A program made the position numbers and the translations under genes. From positions 124,001 to 188,000 of the forward strand of contig NZ_BDBS01000009.1 in NCBI RefSeq assembly GCF_001613105.1: a DNA stretch of 64,000 bases, given 5' to 3'. Below are positions 16,930 through 25,146 of this stretch, one piece after another; position 1 is the first letter of the stretch, and every line of letters starts with the position of its first letter. Source of the DNA: Nocardia pseudobrasiliensis NBRC 108224 (GTDB lineage: Bacteria > Actinomycetota > Actinomycetes > Mycobacteriales > Mycobacteriaceae). Under the pieces are notes generated by a model. The model had not been told where the DNA came from. It ran no database searches and was given only the letters and a program-made list of their open reading frames with translations.

Positions 16930-17821
16930 GCAGTTCGGCCTTGCGGCCCTGATACGCGCGCAGGGACGGGGCACCCTCGGGGGCCGGGAGGCGGCTCGCG
17001 TGAGTCCAGTAGCCGCACAGGGCGCACAGGAAGGTGTCGATGACGGCCGGGGTGAGTCCGGCGGTCAGCGGTAGGTTCGCCAGGATCGGCTCGGGGTCGA
17101 CGCCGACCTCGAGCAGGCACGGGGCGAGCGTCGCGGCGTCCACCCAGGCCGCGCCCCGGCAGGGCCACGCCCAGTCGACCACGACCACTCGACCGTCCTC
17201 GGTCAGCAGCATGTTGTCGGGCCGAAGATCGAAGTGCAACAGGGTGTTTCCCGCGGTCACCGTCGTCCATTCGGATTCGATTTCGGCCAGCCGGTCAAGA
17301 TGACGGAGTGCCCACGGGTCGAGATCAGACGGCGGTCCGTCGGTCGCGAATTCGCGCCAGCCGCGCAGCGACGCGGCCGACGAATCACCGAGTGTGGAAA
17401 TATCAGGCAGCGGATTCGGCGTCAGCGCGTGCGCCATCCGTCCCACGGTGTCGAAGACCGCGGCCCGTTCGGCGGGATGGTCGAGGCGGGGGTGGCGACC
17501 CGCGACCGCCTCGAAGATCAGCACCAGCCAGCCGTCGGTTTCCAGCGCGGCCACCACCCGCGGCGCGGGCACGGCTTCGGGAAGCCTTGCGGCCGTGTGC
17601 ATCTCGACGCGAAAGAAGTCGGCCGAGCGGCCGCGATCCGGGACCGCCTTGGCGAAAACACGCTCGCCGCGGTCCAATTCGAGCACCGAGGCCAATCCGC
17701 GCCCATAGCCGCCGTCGGGGACCACGGCCCCGACCACCCGCCCGCCGAGCCGTTCCTCGATCACCGCCCGGACCCGACCGGGCAGATCGGTCCATCGTGT
17801 GCGACCGCTCCACCCGGTCAC
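16895..17821 (-). CDS. aminoglycoside phosphotransferase (APH)-family kinase-like protein
   Basis: 308 residues from GTG 17821, which overlaps the stop of the upstream gene (GTGA). The kinase-like fold is marked by the Brenner motif LLHFDLRPDNMLL (about residues 199-211, catalytic Asp) and the metal-binding VVVVDWAWPC (about residues 218-227); AKAV near residue 62 could supply the ATP-binding Lys. The family phosphorylates small molecules including aminoglycosides, sugars and choline, and many actinobacterial members have no assigned substrate. Resistance should not be assumed. It is translationally coupled to a small membrane protein gene and overlaps the convergent GNAT gene. Confidence 0.88.
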   Translation of the reverse strand: MTGWSGRTRWTDLPGRVRAVIEERLGGRVVGAVVPDGGYGRGLASVLELDRGERVFAKAVPDRGRSADFFRVEMHTAARLPEAVPAPRVVAALETDGWLVLIFEAVAGRHPRLDHPAERAAVFDTVGRMAHALTPNPLPDISTLGDSSAASLRGWREFATDGPPSDLDPWALRHLDRLAEIESEWTTVTAGNTLLHFDLRPDNMLLTEDGRVVVVDWAWPCRGAAWVDAATLAPCLLEVGVDPEPILANLPLTAGLTPAVIDTFLCALCGYWTHASRLPAPEGAPSLRAYQGRKAELLTTWLARRLGW

Positions 17822-18360
17822 TCGCGCTCGTCCCCGCGCGGCAGGGCGATCGACGCATTGGTCAGCCCCGGTGAATTCGCCTGTCCCGCAGCGGCCTGCA
17901 GGCTCAGCGCGGCCTCGTTGATGAAATGCTTGATCGCGTCCAAGGCCGCGTCGGCCTGCTCCAGCCATCGCTCCCGGTCGACGGCCTCGTGGATCTGCCG
18001 CGTCTGCTCGAGCGCCACCTCGCCCAATTCGCGCAGCCGCGGATCATCGGTGACGAGGTGAACCCGCAGCAGGGCGGTCCGGGCCACCGCGCGCTTGCGA
18101 TGCGATTCGGCCTTGGCCAGCAGATACGGCTCACCCTCGGGATCCTCCTGCTGGCGTCCCCACCGGTCCTGCTGGGCCTGCCGGAACTGCAGCACCGCCT
18201 CGGCGTAGGCGGCGTAGGCCGCCAGCCGATCCTGTCGCAGCCGATCGGCCAGGGTGACCGCCGCGGCCCGATCGGCGATCTTGCGCTGGAAGACGAAGGT
18301 CACGATCGAGCCGAGAAGCGTTCCGGTCACGGCGATTACGGCGGCCACGATGGTCAGCAC
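17818..18360 (-). CDS. membrane-anchored helical hypothetical protein
   Basis: About 180 residues from GTG 18360 (VLTIVAAVIAVTGTLLGS), chosen because a GGGGG tract lies 6 nt upstream; the frame is open to 18396. A single N-terminal membrane segment (residues 1-22) is followed by a basic patch and a long alpha-helical region rich in Ala, Arg, Gln and Glu (VTLADRLRQDRLAAYAAYAE, AESHRKRAVARTALLRVHLV, EQTRQIHEAVDRERWLEQAD), probably coiled coil. Similar one-helix proteins of unknown role are common in actinobacteria. Its stop overlaps the APH-like gene start (GTGA), so the two are expressed together. Confidence 0.7.
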   Translation of the reverse strand: MLTIVAAVIAVTGTLLGSIVTFVFQRKIADRAAAVTLADRLRQDRLAAYAAYAEAVLQFRQAQQDRWGRQQEDPEGEPYLLAKAESHRKRAVARTALLRVHLVTDDPRLRELGEVALEQTRQIHEAVDRERWLEQADAALDAIKHFINEAALSLQAAAGQANSPGLTNASIALPRGDERE

Positions 18361-18411
18361 ACAAGCCCCCAGAGGTCGATCGGCACCGAGGCGCAACCAT
18401 AGCAGCCCGCG

Positions 18412-19968
18412 CTAGGGGCAACCCCGGCGCAGATCCTCGCAGTCGTGGCGCGTGCCGTCGGCGAGGGTGATGTCGGTGCGGGAACGGTAGTGATAGGAAT
18501 ACGCGTTCGGATCACGGGACGGATCCACGGCGGCGGTCCCGGCGTCCGCACGCCAGGGCGGGTCGATCAGGCGGTCGTCGGCGCTCGGGTCGTGAGCGAG
18601 GTATTTGTCGAACCAGGCCGTGGTGTACCAGGTGATCATGTCGCGCCCGCGCAGCGAGGACGGCAGCAGCCCCACGCTGTCCGCGCCGTCGAAATGGTCG
18701 CCGCCGCGCATGATGATCGCCGCCGAATCGACACCGGTTTGCGAGTATGCCAGTGACGCACGGGATTTGGCCAGTGGATCGGGCGCGAGCGCATAGGGCA
18801 CGGGCGCGACGACGTAGTCGCCGGTCACCGACAGTCCGGGTTTGGTGATCGCCGGGGCCGGTTCGTCGGGTGAGCCGAAGCAGCGGTCGGGAAAACCGTA
18901 GCCAGCCGGAATCTGCAGTGCGCCACCGACATTGTTGACCGGGGCGGTGGCGAACGCGACCATCTCGTCCAGCGGCGGCCCGGGCAGGCAGAGAGCGTCG
19001 AGGGCCACCACCGCGTTCACCCGCGGGTCGGCCTGGGCGTTCCAACTCGCGGCGATCGCGCCGTAGGAATGCCCGGCCAGCCCGATTCTGCTGGGGTCCA
19101 GCATCTCCCACAGCGGGTTGTAAGCGCTGTCGCGCCCCTCGCCGACCCGCCGCTGCTGTTTGGCGGCATGACCGGTCGCGGTGGTGCGACTGGGCCGGGG
19201 CTCGAAAGGTCTGTCCGGAGTGGACAGAAAGTAATCCAGCGCGTCGATCTGCCCGTCGTAGAAGCCGAGTCCATTGCCGCCCAGCCCCAATCCATCACCG
19301 ACGGGCCGATGGGTGCCGTTGAGCATTGCGCCCGTGACGCTTTGGGGTCCGGCCAGGCCCAGGAACGGCATTCCGGCGAAGGCGTCCTCGAGTTCGTCGG
19401 GCGTCTCCCCCAGCTGATCCGACATCCCCTCGCCCTGCGGATCGTAGGTGATCACCACATAACCGGCGCGGGCGAGCGCCTGGGCGATGAACCAGTGGGC
19501 CTGTTCGAAGGCGAGAATCGAACCGTTGGAGAACACCACTCCCGGCCGCCGCGCCGGACCCTCGCGGGTGGCCCACACATGACCCGACAGCGTCGCGCCC
19601 GAGCGCGAGGTGAACAGCACGTGCTCGACCAGCCCACCCCCGGCCCGCCAGCGTTCGACGCCGACCTCGGGATCGATCGGACAGCTCAGCACGAGCGTGC
19701 ACGAATTCGGATCCGGTCGTCGCTCGGGATCCGCGCGCAGCGCGCTGAGCCGCTGCCCCTGATAGTCGGCCGTGGCCGCCACCAGCCCGTTCACATAGTC
19801 CGGCCCGAGTTCGCGGACCAGCGCATCGGTGGTCTCGCCCCAGATCAGCAGATTGCGCGCCTCCGCGGCCGGATCCACCCACGACCCCGGATCACCGCCC
19901 GCCGTCGGCGAAACCAGCAGCAGCCCAGTCAGACCCACCGCTCCCAGCACCCGAGCCACACCGCTCAT
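18412..19968 (-). CDS. secreted alpha/beta-hydrolase
   Basis: About 518 residues from ATG 19968 (MSGVARVLGAVGLTGLLLVS), with GGAGG 4 nt upstream. An N-terminal signal peptide is followed by a hydrolase core with GVVFSNGSILAFEQAHWFIAQ, GYVVITYDPQGEGMSDQ, the nucleophile elbow LAGHSYGAIAASWNA (Ser near residue 303), and late blocks with IIMRGGDHFDGADS that could give the catalytic His. Paired Cys (SCTLVLSCP, LCLPGP, CFGSP, CEDLRRGC) suggest extracytoplasmic disulfides. An alpha/beta-hydrolase role (esterase, lipase or peptidase) is supported, the substrate is not. It is divergent from DUF1059. Confidence 0.85.
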   Translation of the reverse strand: MSGVARVLGAVGLTGLLLVSPTAGGDPGSWVDPAAEARNLLIWGETTDALVRELGPDYVNGLVAATADYQGQRLSALRADPERRPDPNSCTLVLSCPIDPEVGVERWRAGGGLVEHVLFTSRSGATLSGHVWATREGPARRPGVVFSNGSILAFEQAHWFIAQALARAGYVVITYDPQGEGMSDQLGETPDELEDAFAGMPFLGLAGPQSVTGAMLNGTHRPVGDGLGLGGNGLGFYDGQIDALDYFLSTPDRPFEPRPSRTTATGHAAKQQRRVGEGRDSAYNPLWEMLDPSRIGLAGHSYGAIAASWNAQADPRVNAVVALDALCLPGPPLDEMVAFATAPVNNVGGALQIPAGYGFPDRCFGSPDEPAPAITKPGLSVTGDYVVAPVPYALAPDPLAKSRASLAYSQTGVDSAAIIMRGGDHFDGADSVGLLPSSLRGRDMITWYTTAWFDKYLAHDPSADDRLIDPPWRADAGTAAVDPSRDPNAYSYHYRSRTDITLADGTRHDCEDLRRGCP

Positions 19969-20152
19969 CAGACCTCCAAATACCACAGGTACTCGGAATC
20001 TTCCGGTATCCCAAGTTCCGCCGACGATGCCACATCAGCGCCCGACCAGGGGCGTTTTCGGCGGATTTCCACACAGTGCACAACTCGGTGCACGAGCGGC
20101 GCATCCCGTGGATGATGGGATGTTGTTGTACCAACTGATGTGGAGAGGCACG

Positions 20153-20299
20153 ATGAAGACCAGGCTCAATTGCCCCTGCGGGGAGTACATCACGGGCGCC
20201 GACGAGGATGAGCTCGTCACCAAGACCCAGGCCCACCTCAACGAAAAGCATCCGGGCCACGACTATTCGCGCGACGAGATCCTGTTCATCGCGTACTAG
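20153..20299 (+). CDS. DUF1059 small protein
   Basis: A 48-residue protein from ATG 20153 (MKTRLNCPCGEYITGADEDE), with GGAGAGG 5 nt upstream. The CPCGEYITGADEDELV start and the HLNEKHPGHDYSRDEILFIA end match the DUF1059 family: two N-terminal Cys and a pair of His that could bind a metal in a minimal zinc-ribbon-like fold. Function unknown. It converges on the CHAT-like gene with a 14-nt overlap and is divergent from the secreted hydrolase. Confidence 0.88.
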   Translation: MKTRLNCPCGEYITGADEDELVTKTQAHLNEKHPGHDYSRDEILFIAY

Positions 20300-20876
20300 C
20301 GACCGGCTGGCGCTCCCACAGCTTCCACATCGTCAACCCGTCGTCGTAGGTGCGCACTCGGTGCGCGGCCTCCCGCAGGGGGCGTCCGATGGTGAGCTGA
20401 TGGAAAAGCAGCAGCACGGCCACGAAGGCGTCATGGCCCTCCGGGGCGTCGGTGGGGGCGAAGTAGGCGTCCGCCCCGGCGTCCAGGAAGGCTTGTGCGA
20501 GTGCGGGTTTGCCGGTGTCGCAGCCGGTGCAGACGACGGTGCTACCGGCCAGGCGCAGATGTCTGCGAACGCGCTTGGGGCCCATGCGATCGGTGAAGGG
20601 CTGTTCGGCGGCGATCGGACCGGCGAGTTCGGGCAGCAGAATGCGACCGTCGTCGCCGTGGCAGCTCACGATCACATAGGGCGCCACGATCCGCTCCCCA
20701 CCCAGTGCGGCGAGCACATGCCGCGGCTGCCCGATCGGCAGATAGTTCACCCGAACGCCGAACTCCTCCAGACCACTTCGCATCCGCAGGGCCGAATTGT
20801 CCCCGATATCGAGCAGATCCACCTCGGTCCAGGCGAGCTGACCCTCGATTACGTCTTCGATCCTCGAACGCGGCAC
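20286..20876 (-). CDS. small CHAT/caspase-like fold protein (predicted)
   Basis: 196 residues from GTG 20876 (VPRSRIEDVIEGQLAWTEVD). A central strand VAPYVIVSCHGDDGRILLPEL supplies a His-Gly pair, and a later strand STVVCTGCDTGKPALAQAFLDAGADAYFAP closely resembles the CHAT/caspase Cys motif (VVLSACETG then a helix). The C-terminal helix EGHDAFVAVLLLFHQLTIGRPLREAAHRV also matches the last helix of CHAT domains. This gives a plausible His/Cys dyad in a minimal, stand-alone protease-like domain. No signal peptide. The assignment rests on motif resemblance; an inactive fold or another alpha/beta hydrolytic fold is possible. It overlaps DUF1059 tail to tail. Confidence 0.6.
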   Translation of the reverse strand: MPRSRIEDVIEGQLAWTEVDLLDIGDNSALRMRSGLEEFGVRVNYLPIGQPRHVLAALGGERIVAPYVIVSCHGDDGRILLPELAGPIAAEQPFTDRMGPKRVRRHLRLAGSTVVCTGCDTGKPALAQAFLDAGADAYFAPTDAPEGHDAFVAVLLLFHQLTIGRPLREAAHRVRTYDDGLTMWKLWERQPVASTR

Positions 20877-20901
20877 CGACCCACAGTAGCCATACCCGCC
20901 A

Positions 20902-20991
20902 TCAGCGACGGTCCAGGGCCGATGTCATCCCGAAGCCGATCAGAACGGTCCCCGTCACACCGTCCATGGCGCGGCGACGACGGTGAACGGT
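20902..20991 (-). pseudogene. LysE-family exporter C-terminal remnant
   Basis: The frame ending at 20902 reads VHRRRRAMDGVTGTVLIGFG followed by MTSALDRR, which is the typical last helix of LysE transporters (R-R-x-x-D-x-x-x-G-x-x-L-I-G-x-G). The upstream part of the frame has no LysE sequence, no membrane helices and no GPGPN motif. Only about 30 codons remain, so this is best read as the decayed end of a lost transporter gene. Confidence 0.6.
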
Positions 20992-21275
20992 GAGCGAGTT
21001 CATGATCGAGATCGACACCCTCGGAGCCTGCGGCGGTAACGTCGGCGGCGGTGGAGTCGAAAACCATTGCGGCCAGTGATCTTTCGAATCGCCCCGGTTC
21101 GATGATCGTTTAACATACCGGAACTCTTCCGATTTCGCCGCGAGCATCCGCCCGGCCTGCGTCGCCGCGCGGTCGTGTGAAGGCCCTTCTTACCTCGCTC
21201 GTCGGTCGTCCGCGCGAACTCTACGGTTGCGGCCGGAAACGAAAAAGAGCGATTTCCGAAGGTGACATAAACGGA

Positions 21276-22901
21276 ATGACATTGCGTAGGTATGTGTTCG
21301 CGCGTCGGGGATACCTGGCGATCGCCACGCTGGCGACGTGTACGGCCACGGCGATCGGATGGACGATTGCGGTCGGCCCGGTCCACGCCGCGCCGGGTGA
21401 CGGTCTCGACGATGCGGTGAAGATCACAGTGGCGGAGGAGCCCGCGCTGGAGGCCAACGCGCCGGAGAAGAAGGACGGCATGGTTGTCGACCGGTTGCGA
21501 AGCGACGGCGACTGGGTGTTCGGCGGTGCGACAGTGCCCTCCCCCGAGGAGGATTCGCCCAAATCCACACTCTATGTGGCCAAGCGGCAGGGCAATCGCG
21601 ATTGGCAGGTCGCGCTGCAGGGCACCGACGAATTCCGCGGCCTGACCGAACAGGCGCCGGAATCGGTGGTGAGCCGGGAGGAGAAGGCGACCCTGGCCGC
21701 GCCGACGCCCCGGGCGGATCGGTCCGGGCTGGGGCTGCCGTGGAAACAGGGCGAGTCGTGGTTCATGGGCGGCGGCCCGCACGGCATCAGCGGTAACAGC
21801 CGCCCGTTCAACTCGATCGATTTCAATGGCGGGGACGAGCGCGTACTCGCTCCCGCGGCGGGCCGGGTCTACAAGACGTGTGTGCGCAATGGGAGTGCGG
21901 AGGTGAAAATCGTTCACCCGAACGGCTATACGACCTCCTACTACCACATGACGAATCTGATCAATGTGAAGGACGGCACCGAGATCGCGGCCGGGACCTA
22001 TCTCGGCCACACCGGCGTCCAGCTCCCCTGCGGCGGCAGCGCCAGCGGTCCGCATGTGCACATGTCGCTGTATCAGGGCAGTAAGCCGGTGCCGGTGAAC
22101 GGGGTGAACATCGGCGGTTGGACCTTCCACGAGGGCGGCGGACCCTACGGCGGTTTCGCCGAGCGCAACGGGCAGCGGGTGGGCCCGGGCGGGCGGCTGA
22201 CGAATTTCGGCGGCGGCGACGCGATCCCGAATCCGGGGCCCAAGCCGGATCCCACCCCGAAACCGGAACCGCCGAAACCCAATCCGGGCCCGAACCCCTC
22301 GCCGGTCAACGGCACCATCCGGCCGCAGAGCGGCACGCGCGGGGTCAATCTGCGGTCCGAGCCGAATCTGCGCGCCAAGGTCGTCAGCGTCGCCCGCGAC
22401 GGTGACAAGGTGAATATCGTCTGCACCGCTCGCGGTGACCGCCTCAATGGCAATTGGGGCCAGACCACGCTGTGGAACAAGCTCGACAACGGCTCCTGGG
22501 TCAGCGACGGCTTCGTCGACACCGGCAGCAATGATCCGGTCGCTCCGGCGTGCGGCGGGGACAAGCCCGATCCGAAACCGGATCCCAAGCCCGATCCCAA
22601 GCCGAATCCGGATCCGAAGCCGAATCCGCCGGCCCCGAAACCGGATCCGAACCCGGCGCGCGGGACGGTGCGGCCGAATCCCGATCGCTCGCGTCCGGTG
22701 AACCTGCGGTCGGAGCCGAGCGTGCGGTCCAGGATCGTCGGCACCGCCCGCGACGGTGACACGGTCAACATCGTGTGCACCGCGCGCGGCGACCGCCTCA
22801 ACGGCACCACGCTGTGGAACAAGCTCGACAACGGTTCCTGGGTCAGCGACGCGTTCGTCGACACCGGCCGCGACGACGCGGTGGCGCCCGAATGTGAGTG
22901 A
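21276..22901 (+). CDS. secreted M23 (LasA-like) peptidase with two C-terminal SH3 domains
   Basis: 541 residues from ATG 21276 (MTLRRYVFARRGYLAIATLA). A signal peptide ends near GPVHAAPG. The peptidase domain has the LasA-like zinc site: GPHGISGNSRPFNSIDFNGG (His169, Asp182) and SGPHVHMSLYQG (His260, His262). Two near-identical SH3-type repeats (about residues 347-425 and 464-541, each with VNLRSEP, VNIVCTARGDRLNG, LWNKLDNGSWVSD and FVDTG) are joined by long Pro/Asp/Lys linkers (PKPDP repeats). The first repeat has a 4-residue NWGQ insertion. This looks like a cell-wall endopeptidase that docks on peptidoglycan. A hairpin terminator follows. Confidence 0.93.
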   Translation: MTLRRYVFARRGYLAIATLATCTATAIGWTIAVGPVHAAPGDGLDDAVKITVAEEPALEANAPEKKDGMVVDRLRSDGDWVFGGATVPSPEEDSPKSTLYVAKRQGNRDWQVALQGTDEFRGLTEQAPESVVSREEKATLAAPTPRADRSGLGLPWKQGESWFMGGGPHGISGNSRPFNSIDFNGGDERVLAPAAGRVYKTCVRNGSAEVKIVHPNGYTTSYYHMTNLINVKDGTEIAAGTYLGHTGVQLPCGGSASGPHVHMSLYQGSKPVPVNGVNIGGWTFHEGGGPYGGFAERNGQRVGPGGRLTNFGGGDAIPNPGPKPDPTPKPEPPKPNPGPNPSPVNGTIRPQSGTRGVNLRSEPNLRAKVVSVARDGDKVNIVCTARGDRLNGNWGQTTLWNKLDNGSWVSDGFVDTGSNDPVAPACGGDKPDPKPDPKPDPKPNPDPKPNPPAPKPDPNPARGTVRPNPDRSRPVNLRSEPSVRSRIVGTARDGDTVNIVCTARGDRLNGTTLWNKLDNGSWVSDAFVDTGRDDAVAPECE

Positions 22902-22926
22902 TCCCGGCTGATGTCGGTTGCGAAAG

Positions 22927-22960
22927 CGGCCCCCGATGGCAACGATGCCGCCGGGGGTCG
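22927..22960 (+). terminator. terminator after the M23 peptidase gene
   Basis: A GC-rich hairpin of about 14 pairs (one mismatch, two wobbles, 6-nt loop) begins 25 nt after the stop and is followed by TTTGCG. Confidence 0.55.
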
Positions 22961-23065
22961 TTTGCGTGCAGACCCGTGGGGCGATTCGGGGGCTGGCACG
23001 ATGGGCGTGCGGCCGCGACTTTCCTACTGTGATTCCCGCAGGGTGTCACGGAGGGAAGAAAACGC

Positions 23066-24592
23066 TTGAGTGGGAAGATGTTTCGGCCACGGGTCGTCCG
23101 ATGGGCCGTGGCCGCGGCGGTCGCGGGGTTGGTCGCCGGGGTCGGCGCGTGGGAGACCGTATCCGCAGGTCCGGTGGCGGCCGAGGGGCTCGACCGCTTC
23201 ACCCGGCAGCAGTTGGACTGGCGCGCATGCGACGAAGAACAGCTGGACAGGGCCGGGGCGCGGTGTGCCGATGTGACGGTACCGCTGAATTACGCCGAAC
23301 CGCAGGGCCGCACCATCACCGTCGCGATATCCCGGATACCGGCCGCCGATGCGGCCCATCGACGCGGGATCATGCTGTCGAATCCGGGCGGGCCCGGCGG
23401 ATCGGGCCTGGGCTTCGCGCTGAATCTCGGTCAAGGCCTGCCGTCCTATCCCTGGCAGCAGTACGACCTGATCGGCATGGACCCGCGCGGTGTCGGCCGG
23501 TCGTCGCGGATCGACTGCCGGTGGCCGGTCGGCACCTACGGACAGTCGGCCGGGATCGATGACGCCGGATTCGCGGAATCGGTTGCGACACAGGCGGATC
23601 TGGCCGCACGCTGCCAGGCCGCGGCAGGCGACCGGCTGCCGCACATCACCACCCGCAATACCGCGCGCGATATGGATCTGATCCGCGCCGTACTCGGGGA
23701 GGACCGGATCAGCTACTTCGGCCTGTCCTACGGCACCTATCTGGGCGCGGTGTTCACCCAGATGTTCCCGCAGCGCGCCGATCGCGTCGTGCTGGACAGC
23801 GCGGTCGATCCCGCCCAGTGGGCGATCGGGACATTCCGCGATATGGGCCCGGCCGACGAGGCCGCACTCGACGCCTGGGCCGACTGGGCCGCCGACCGCG
23901 ACAGCGAATATCACCTGGGCACAACGCGTTCGGCGGTCCGCGCGGTAGTGACGGACCTGATCGCCACGGCTGCCCGGCAGCCGATCCGGATCGGCGCCTA
24001 CGACCTCGACGAACACTGGTTGCCGACGGTGGTATTCGACAATGTCACCGATCCGCGCGGCTTCGACGTACTCGCCGCGATGGTGCGCCAACTCGCCGAT
24101 GCCGCGGCGGGCGTCGCGGTGCGGCCGAGCCCGGAATTGGAAGCGGAGTTGAGCCATCTGCTCGCCGCGACGCCGTCGAGCGAATTCGACGATGCGGGCG
24201 CGGCCGTGCGCTGCGGTGACGTCGCCGAACCCCGCGACCCGTCCTGGTATCGGTCCGCGATCGACTCCGCCCGCGCCACCCAGCCGATCTTCGGGCCGCT
24301 CGCCAACAACATCTCGCCGTGCGCGTTCTGGCCCGCGCCCGTGGAAGCGCCTACCGCCGTGCGCAATTCGACGCCCGCCCTGATCCTGCAGGCCACCGGC
24401 GACCCCTTGACCGCGTATCGGCAGGGCGTCGGCCTGCACCGGGCGCTGACCGAATCGCGCCTGGTGACACTGCGGGACGTGATCGTCCACGGCGTGGTCA
24501 CCATCGACAGCGCCTGCGTGCGGCAGACCGTCGACGCCTATCTGCGCGAGGGAACCCTGCCCGCCGCCGATCTCACCTGCCGCGCGGACTGA
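23066..24592 (+). CDS. secreted alpha/beta-hydrolase, TAP/SlpD-type peptidase
   Basis: 508 residues from TTG 23066, with GGAGGG about 10 nt upstream; the ATG four codons later is the alternative. A signal anchor (VVRWAVAAAVAGLVAGVG) precedes the domain. Blocks diagnostic of the mycelium-associated tripeptidyl aminopeptidase family are present: RCADVTVPLNYAEPQGRTI, MLSNPGGPGGSGLGFA (oxyanion region), YDLIGMDPRGVGRSS, ISYFGLSYGTYLGAVFTQMF (nucleophile Ser near residue 219) and a C-terminal TAP-like segment with ALILQATGDPLTAYRQG and VIVHGVVTIDSACV. In place of the usual catalytic-His loop (GHG) this copy has IVHGVV, which should be checked. It probably trims peptides at the cell surface. Confidence 0.9.
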   Translation: MSGKMFRPRVVRWAVAAAVAGLVAGVGAWETVSAGPVAAEGLDRFTRQQLDWRACDEEQLDRAGARCADVTVPLNYAEPQGRTITVAISRIPAADAAHRRGIMLSNPGGPGGSGLGFALNLGQGLPSYPWQQYDLIGMDPRGVGRSSRIDCRWPVGTYGQSAGIDDAGFAESVATQADLAARCQAAAGDRLPHITTRNTARDMDLIRAVLGEDRISYFGLSYGTYLGAVFTQMFPQRADRVVLDSAVDPAQWAIGTFRDMGPADEAALDAWADWAADRDSEYHLGTTRSAVRAVVTDLIATAARQPIRIGAYDLDEHWLPTVVFDNVTDPRGFDVLAAMVRQLADAAAGVAVRPSPELEAELSHLLAATPSSEFDDAGAAVRCGDVAEPRDPSWYRSAIDSARATQPIFGPLANNISPCAFWPAPVEAPTAVRNSTPALILQATGDPLTAYRQGVGLHRALTESRLVTLRDVIVHGVVTIDSACVRQTVDAYLREGTLPAADLTCRAD

Positions 24593-24619
24593 TACCCGCG
24601 GCGTCGAACCCGAGACCGA

Positions 24620-25051
24620 CTACGGCAGCACGAGACATACCGGTCCGAGCGCGATACCGGTTCCCACCGTCACGGTCGTGACGACGGAGGTCGCGCCCGG
24701 ATGGTTCTCCTGCACCCGGATCCGATGCTTGCCCTTCTCCGTCGGTGTCCACGTCACGGTCGACCGGCCATCGGTGTCGGTGGCCAGATACGACGGGCTC
24801 AACGTCCGAGTCGTTGCGCCCGAATCGGTTTCGTCGGTGAACATGATGGCATCGTCGGGTGGGGCGAAGGCCGTCACCTTGTAGGAGCATCCGGTGCCAT
24901 ACGCGGTCGAACTACCGAAACTCAGGCCGGGCGCGACCTCGACCTTGGTGATCGAGGTGTCCGCGACAGCCACGGGCGCGGCGAGGACCGCGGCGGCGAC
25001 CAAGGCCCCGGCCGCCACGGCCCCGGACGCGATTCTGCTGGCAGTGATCAT
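24620..25051 (-). CDS. small secreted Ig-like-domain protein
   Basis: 143 residues. A signal peptide (SGAVAAGALVAAAVLAAPVAVA, cleavage before DTSITK) precedes a beta-rich domain with two Cys (YGTGCSYKVTAF and LGPVCLVLP), Thr/Ser-rich strands (TRTLSPSYLATDTDGRSTVT, TPTEKGKHRIRVQENHPG) and the WTPTEKGKHRI pattern seen in secreted Ig/FnIII-like actinobacterial proteins. It lies between two hydrolase and replication genes with no operon partner. Function unknown; a surface or secreted binding protein is likely. Confidence 0.75.
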   Translation of the reverse strand: MITASRIASGAVAAGALVAAAVLAAPVAVADTSITKVEVAPGLSFGSSTAYGTGCSYKVTAFAPPDDAIMFTDETDSGATTRTLSPSYLATDTDGRSTVTWTPTEKGKHRIRVQENHPGATSVVTTVTVGTGIALGPVCLVLP

Positions 25052-25146
25052 ATCGAAATATCCCCTCGCGCAACGGTTCTCCGTGCCCCGACCATGCCGA
25101 GACTGCCATATACCGCGATCCGTTGCGCGCCCGGACTTTCCGGGGC

